A DNA stretch of 64,000 bases from Candidatus Protochlamydia phocaeensis (lineage in GTDB: Bacteria > Chlamydiota > Chlamydiia > Chlamydiales > Parachlamydiaceae): the NCBI RefSeq assembly GCF_001545115.1, contig NZ_FCNU01000007.1, positions 478,759-542,758 on the forward strand, in the 5' to 3' direction. The translations under genes were made by a program, and so were the position numbers. Shown in pieces: positions 60,148-64,000 of this stretch. How positions within the stretch are numbered: the stretch's first letter is position 1; each line of letters opens with the position of its first letter. Under the pieces are notes generated by a model, which was not told the origin of the DNA, did no database searches, and saw nothing but the letters and a program-made list of their open reading frames with translations.

Positions 60148-60219
60148 GTTAAAGTTTGAGTTTTCTTACCTTTTAGTGTAGTCCACAAGGCAAGAAAAAC
60201 TCAAAACTCAGGTATTAAC
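60148..60219. repeat. Second-family palindrome upstream of the RHS gene
   Basis: GTTAAAGTTTGAGTTTTCTT ACCTT (60148-60172) is complementary, with a few mismatches, to AAGGCAAGAAAAACTCAAAA then CTCAGGTATTAAC (60187-60219). It resembles the palindrome at 48540-48659. No promoter for the RHS gene was identified with confidence in the surrounding 250 bases. Confidence 0.6.
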
Positions 60220-60332
60220 AGCCAGTCATCCAGTCCAATCGTTTACCCTTCTATAAAAAAATTCCTCTAGTCAAAAAAAAACTCGTTGTCTTACTGTCTT
60301 AAGTCATCTTTGATAAACTAGAAGGTGGGACA

Positions 60333-63300
60333 ATGAAACGTATCTGGATTTTCCTGTTGGCATGCTTATCTTTTTTTTCCTTGGCAGCCGAAGAAGACAA
60401 CTCAGAAGGAGATCCCTTCTCTTCCCCTCAAACCCAGTTGCATAATGCCCTCCCCCTTTTGGTCAATGATTCCGTCTCTGTCATTTCGGGAGAATTGCTG
60501 CTATCCGAAACAGACTTTGTGCTGTCGGGCCCTGATTCTTTAGTTCTCACGCGCCATTACTCAACAGGCCATTTAGATAAGACGATGGGATATAATTGGG
60601 AGTTCAATCGACCCGGTTACATGGATATAGATAGAGACGCTGATAATTATATAAACGGCGGCCGGACAAGAAAAGTTCGCTTCAATCAACCTTCTGGACT
60701 TAAGACGCTTCATCAATCGCATAAAGACGCCAAAGAAAATCTACTGTCCTTTGAGTTAGTGCACAGTCCGGGACTGACCAATTGCCGCTCTCACGAAATT
60801 AGCGCCCGCACAAACCTGCATAATATTGAAGTGCATTTAGATAGCAATACCGCTCACGCTATCGCCATGACAGGCAGCGGCCATTTGTTCTATTTTCAGG
60901 ATAGGGGAAAAGAGACCGAAGATCGCATTTTTCTTCATCGCCGCTTAAAGCCTTTATTCGAGCGCAAGCCCAATGGCCACTTTGTCATTTTCCACAAGAA
61001 TGAAGTCCATGCGTTGAATCCCACGCAGCAACTGGACTACAGCCATTTGATTTGGGATTCTCATGGTCCGGAAGAACTGGAAATCAAAGCTAGCGATGGG
61101 CGGTCTGCGATCTATAAGTTCGTCTGTTATGAGCATGGGCAGAAAGAGCCGGAAGATCCGGAAGAAAGGGACCGGCAATTAAATTTACCCATTGAACCAA
61201 AAAAGCCAAAGACCAAGCGCTATTACCTATCCGAAGTCAACTGCAGCCATAAGCCGAAAGAGATTTACGAGTATTCGCATCTCTCCTTTGAAGAGCCGAC
61301 AGAAAGACCGGCATGCCTGCGCCTGACCTGCAAACGTTTGCCGAATGATCGCTTTATCAAAACGAAATACGATAGCCAAGGAAGGGTCAAGCAGCAGTTA
61401 GCTCCTGTCGGCACAGATCAAACTCCAATTGTCACCCATCGCTTCGTCTATTCTTCCGGAGCGCCCAAGGATTCAAACCGCTCGGACAGCCCACGGTCTG
61501 GAAAAACAGAAGTCTTTGATGCCCTTGGACGTAAAACTGATTATGAATACAACACCGACCAACGGCTTACCCAAGTCACAAAATACATGGGAAATAAACC
61601 CTATGTTTCCGAACATTATATTTGGGATGACGAGCCCGACTATTTGTCTTCCCCTTTTTTACAATTCATCGGGTTTCCTATATGGGATTGGCTTTTATCT
61701 CAAAGCTGGATTCCCATTCCAGATGCAGCCCTTCTGGACCGCGGACAAACCCCACCCCCCCCTTCTTTTGTTGAGCTGGCCCAAGAGGCTCATCAAGAAT
61801 CTAGCACCTCGCAAGACAGCGTGAAGGTACCTCTGACAAGAGGGCATTCCCGTCCCCCTAAAGTCATTGAAGATATGCAGCAAGAGCAGGTTAATTTTCC
61901 CTTACAGGCAAAAGTCGATTTCTTAACCCTTTTTGAAGCTTGCCTTAAAGGCCATCGCATTCAAAAAAGCGGAAAAGGCAATCTTATGGGAAAATATGTG
62001 CAAGATGCGGCAGGCCATATGGAATCCCTCCTATGCTTCGACTATGATGACAAAGGCAATGTCTTAGCCGAATTCGTATATGGCAATTTAACCGGACAGT
62101 GCCAGGAGAAGCTAGAGTCCCATTCCCGGTGGGATGTGTTCAATAAAAGAGTGGAATGCTATGCCAAGCGGTTTGCCTATACCAATGATCACCTGAACTT
62201 GGTCATTGCCGAGCTGGAAGATAATGGCAAAGGCATGCTGCACGGCTATGTTCCCGGCACTAATTTGGTCTCAGCCAAATATGTCATGGATAATGGCCGC
62301 ATTATCCTCAGGCAATTCTATGACTATGACGAAAATACGACCCTTGTCAAACTCATCAAAGATGACGGATCCGATTTTTACCGCTATGATTTGAAAGATG
62401 TCCATGAACGCCATGTCACCTATTTCTATCCCAGGCAAACGGCTCCTTTCGGTTTGCCTGAACGCATTGACGAAATGTACTGGGATGTGAATAGCAATCA
62501 GGAAAAGCTACTCAAACGCGTTATCTGCCATTATTCAGCCCAAGGTAAGCTTATCCAGCAGGACCATTATGACAGCAATGAGATGTACCGCTACTCGCTT
62601 TTTTGGGAATACGATGCCCATGGCAATGTCATCCGCGAGGTTAATGCCCTAGGACAGGTCATCACTAAACAATACGATGAAAATGACAATTTGATCTTTG
62701 AACAAGGGCCTAGCCTTGATTTCTTTACAACCTATGTCTATGACTATGCCAACCGTTTGATCGCCAGCAAAGAAGACCATGGCGGCAAAGTTCTGGCCAC
62801 TTCCCATCGCTATGACTATGTCGGCAACCGCGTAGCGACTATCGATCCATTCGGGCAAGAGACCCAATATGTCTATGACGACTTGAACCGTTTGGTCAAG
62901 ACCATTCATCCCCCTGTGCTGAATGAAGCCGGCCATGTCATCCAACCGACAGTCTCCACGGATTATGACTTCATGGGACGCCCGATTACAGTCACGGACG
63001 CTAAAGGCAATCAGACCCGGACAACTTACAACGCCCGCGGCAAGCCGGTCAGCATCCTGCATGCCGACGGCACTCTGGAAGAACTGATTTATGCCCTCGA
63101 TGGGTCACTAGCTGCGTCCATTGCTCCCAATAAAACGAAGACGACTTATCAAAGAGACTGCTTGGGGCGCGTCCTCAAAGAAGAGATTTGGCAAGGCAGC
63201 ACATTGCTCAGCAGCAAAAGCTATGCCTATCAAGGCCTCCGTCTCATCAAAGAAACCGATGCGGAAGGAATTGAAACCAGCTATGAATATGATGGTGCAG

Positions 63301-64000
63301 GAAGGCTGATAAAAGAAACGTGCGGCCGTTTCCGCAAAGACATGGAATATGACAGCTTAAATCACTTAACTAAAGTCACCTCTTGGTTTGGAGATGATTC
63401 GTCCTCTGTCAGCATCAAATGCATGTCTTACGATTTGCTTGGCCGCTTGCTCGAAGAGAAAACCGTCGATGCCTTTGGCCAACTCCTCGAGCAAAGCGCT
63501 TATATCTATGATTGTTTAGGCAACCGTACCCACGCCATCCAGCAAACGCAAACCGGCTTAAGCATTAACCAAGTGGAATATGACAGCCAAAGCCGTCCGA
63601 TTAAAATGATCGATGCCGAAGGGCATGTCACCCACCTCTTCTATGATGAATCGTTTTATAATGCCCTTGGCCAGCAGGTCCTACGCATTGAAACGACCGA
63701 TCCGCAAGGCAAGATCACGGAAAAGATCTTCGATGCTTTAAATCGCGAATCCGTTCTTTCGCGCAAAGATTCATTCGGTAATCTTTTGGCCAAGCAAGAA
63801 CGTTATTATGATCCTTGCAGCAACCTGTGCAAGACTATCGATGCTGTTATGGTCGACGGTATCCAGCAAAGCGAATCGATCAATAGCTGGACGTATAATG
63901 AAATGGGGCAGGAAACCAGCTGCATAGAAGGCCTAGGCACACCCGAACAAAAGCATACCTATACCGACTACAATGCTTATGGGCAAAAAAACAGGACCAC
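60333..64000 (+). CDS. Secreted RHS/YD-repeat protein, C-terminus beyond the window
   Basis: Open from ATG 60333 (GAAGGTGGGA just upstream) to the window edge, 1,222 complete codons. A signal peptide (MKRIWIFLLACLSFFSLAAE) directs it to the periplasm or beyond. Residues about 35-110 look like the DUF6531 domain that opens RHS proteins (VSVISGELLLSETDFVLSGP then DSLVLTRHYSTG). From about residue 340 onward there are many YD/RHS repeats (e.g. FDALGRKTDYEYNTDQRLTQ, WEYDAHGNVIREVNALGQVI, YVYDDLNRLVKTIHPP, YNARGKPVSILHADGTLEEL). The repeats build a beta-shell that encloses a C-terminal toxin or adhesin domain, but that end lies outside. A variable proline-rich insert occurs near residue 470. Confidence 0.88.
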   Translation, partial: MKRIWIFLLACLSFFSLAAEEDNSEGDPFSSPQTQLHNALPLLVNDSVSVISGELLLSETDFVLSGPDSLVLTRHYSTGHLDKTMGYNWEFNRPGYMDIDRDADNYINGGRTRKVRFNQPSGLKTLHQSHKDAKENLLSFELVHSPGLTNCRSHEISARTNLHNIEVHLDSNTAHAIAMTGSGHLFYFQDRGKETEDRIFLHRRLKPLFERKPNGHFVIFHKNEVHALNPTQQLDYSHLIWDSHGPEELEIKASDGRSAIYKFVCYEHGQKEPEDPEERDRQLNLPIEPKKPKTKRYYLSEVNCSHKPKEIYEYSHLSFEEPTERPACLRLTCKRLPNDRFIKTKYDSQGRVKQQLAPVGTDQTPIVTHRFVYSSGAPKDSNRSDSPRSGKTEVFDALGRKTDYEYNTDQRLTQVTKYMGNKPYVSEHYIWDDEPDYLSSPFLQFIGFPIWDWLLSQSWIPIPDAALLDRGQTPPPPSFVELAQEAHQESSTSQDSVKVPLTRGHSRPPKVIEDMQQEQVNFPLQAKVDFLTLFEACLKGHRIQKSGKGNLMGKYVQDAAGHMESLLCFDYDDKGNVLAEFVYGNLTGQCQEKLESHSRWDVFNKRVECYAKRFAYTNDHLNLVIAELEDNGKGMLHGYVPGTNLVSAKYVMDNGRIILRQFYDYDENTTLVKLIKDDGSDFYRYDLKDVHERHVTYFYPRQTAPFGLPERIDEMYWDVNSNQEKLLKRVICHYSAQGKLIQQDHYDSNEMYRYSLFWEYDAHGNVIREVNALGQVITKQYDENDNLIFEQGPSLDFFTTYVYDYANRLIASKEDHGGKVLATSHRYDYVGNRVATIDPFGQETQYVYDDLNRLVKTIHPPVLNEAGHVIQPTVSTDYDFMGRPITVTDAKGNQTRTTYNARGKPVSILHADGTLEELIYALDGSLAASIAPNKTKTTYQRDCLGRVLKEEIWQGSTLLSSKSYAYQGLRLIKETDAEGIETSYEYDGAGRLIKETCGRFRKDMEYDSLNHLTKVTSWFGDDSSSVSIKCMSYDLLGRLLEEKTVDAFGQLLEQSAYIYDCLGNRTHAIQQTQTGLSINQVEYDSQSRPIKMIDAEGHVTHLFYDESFYNALGQQVLRIETTDPQGKITEKIFDALNRESVLSRKDSFGNLLAKQERYYDPCSNLCKTIDAVMVDGIQQSESINSWTYNEMGQETSCIEGLGTPEQKHTYTDYNAYGQKNRT

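Noticed and set aside
1..64000. CRISPR arrays, tRNA or rRNA genes
   Set aside because: I looked for regularly spaced repeats and for TTCGANTC-type T-arms in gaps and found none; palindromic repeats are unequal in spacing and have no spacers.

Overview
The window looks like a chromosomal segment of an amoeba-associated environmental chlamydia (Parachlamydiaceae, most likely close to Protochlamydia/Parachlamydia). The evidence is a fused SecD-SecF, a Euo-type early regulator with two helix-turn-helix units, a chlamydial Tsp-like S41 protease, three intact ATP/ADP-translocase-family nucleotide transporters plus the decayed remains of a fourth, a leucine dehydrogenase, and conserved hypothetical genes that resemble chlamydial ones. 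The DNA is moderately AT-rich, and intergenic spaces are long and full of palindromic repeats. The genus is an inference.

Layout. 1-3.7 kb (minus): a metal-ion ABC importer (permease cut by the window edge, ATPase, lipoprotein), then a DUF971 gene and an Mrp-type ATPase. 3.7-5.3 kb: a gene-poor stretch holding palindromic repeats and a 160-bp MITE-like element. 5.3-11.4 kb: a basic hypothetical protein, a degenerate 2'-5' RNA ligase-like protein and the giant SecDF. 11.7-24.2 kb: a chemosensory block made of a divergent receiver-SpoIIE phosphatase and an eight-gene operon, CheW, CheR-TPR, CheW, CheA-receiver, two MCPs, CheB and a receiver-histidine kinase. The gene content is that of the Pseudomonas Wsp 'alternative cellular function' type rather than a flagellar system, and no flagellar gene is visible. 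24.3-37.4 kb: an Npt1-like ATP/ADP translocase, RecJ, an m5U RNA methyltransferase, Euo, Tsp, GltX, MscS, DedA and a CDP-alcohol phosphatidyltransferase.

37.4-46 kb is a rearranged accessory zone. A tandem duplication of [pgsA tail, PP2C-like gene, nucleotide transporter] has one decayed copy, into which a Ntox50-like toxin and a frameshifted probable immunity gene have been placed. The intact PP2C-like gene and two nucleotide transporters follow. 46-58.2 kb: pgk, pdxH, two effector candidates (a zeta-toxin-like P-loop protein and a DXD glycosyltransferase with a hydrophobic N-terminal region), and a minus-strand run of a DUF2709-like gene, tsaE, engB, dnaQ-like, pdxS and pdxT, then leucine dehydrogenase. 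58.4-64 kb: a dead IS3-family element, a charged coiled-coil protein, and the first 1,222 codons of a secreted RHS/YD-repeat protein that runs off the window.

The strongest systems-level signals are (i) the non-flagellar chemosensory operon beside a receiver-SpoIIE phosphatase in a probably obligate intracellular organism, (ii) a dispersed family of 100-170 bp palindromic intergenic repeats (about eleven copies or half-copies here), and (iii) the duplication/decay zone with the toxin-immunity remnant. No tRNA, rRNA or CRISPR array was recognised. All identifications come from reading motifs; no search was run.
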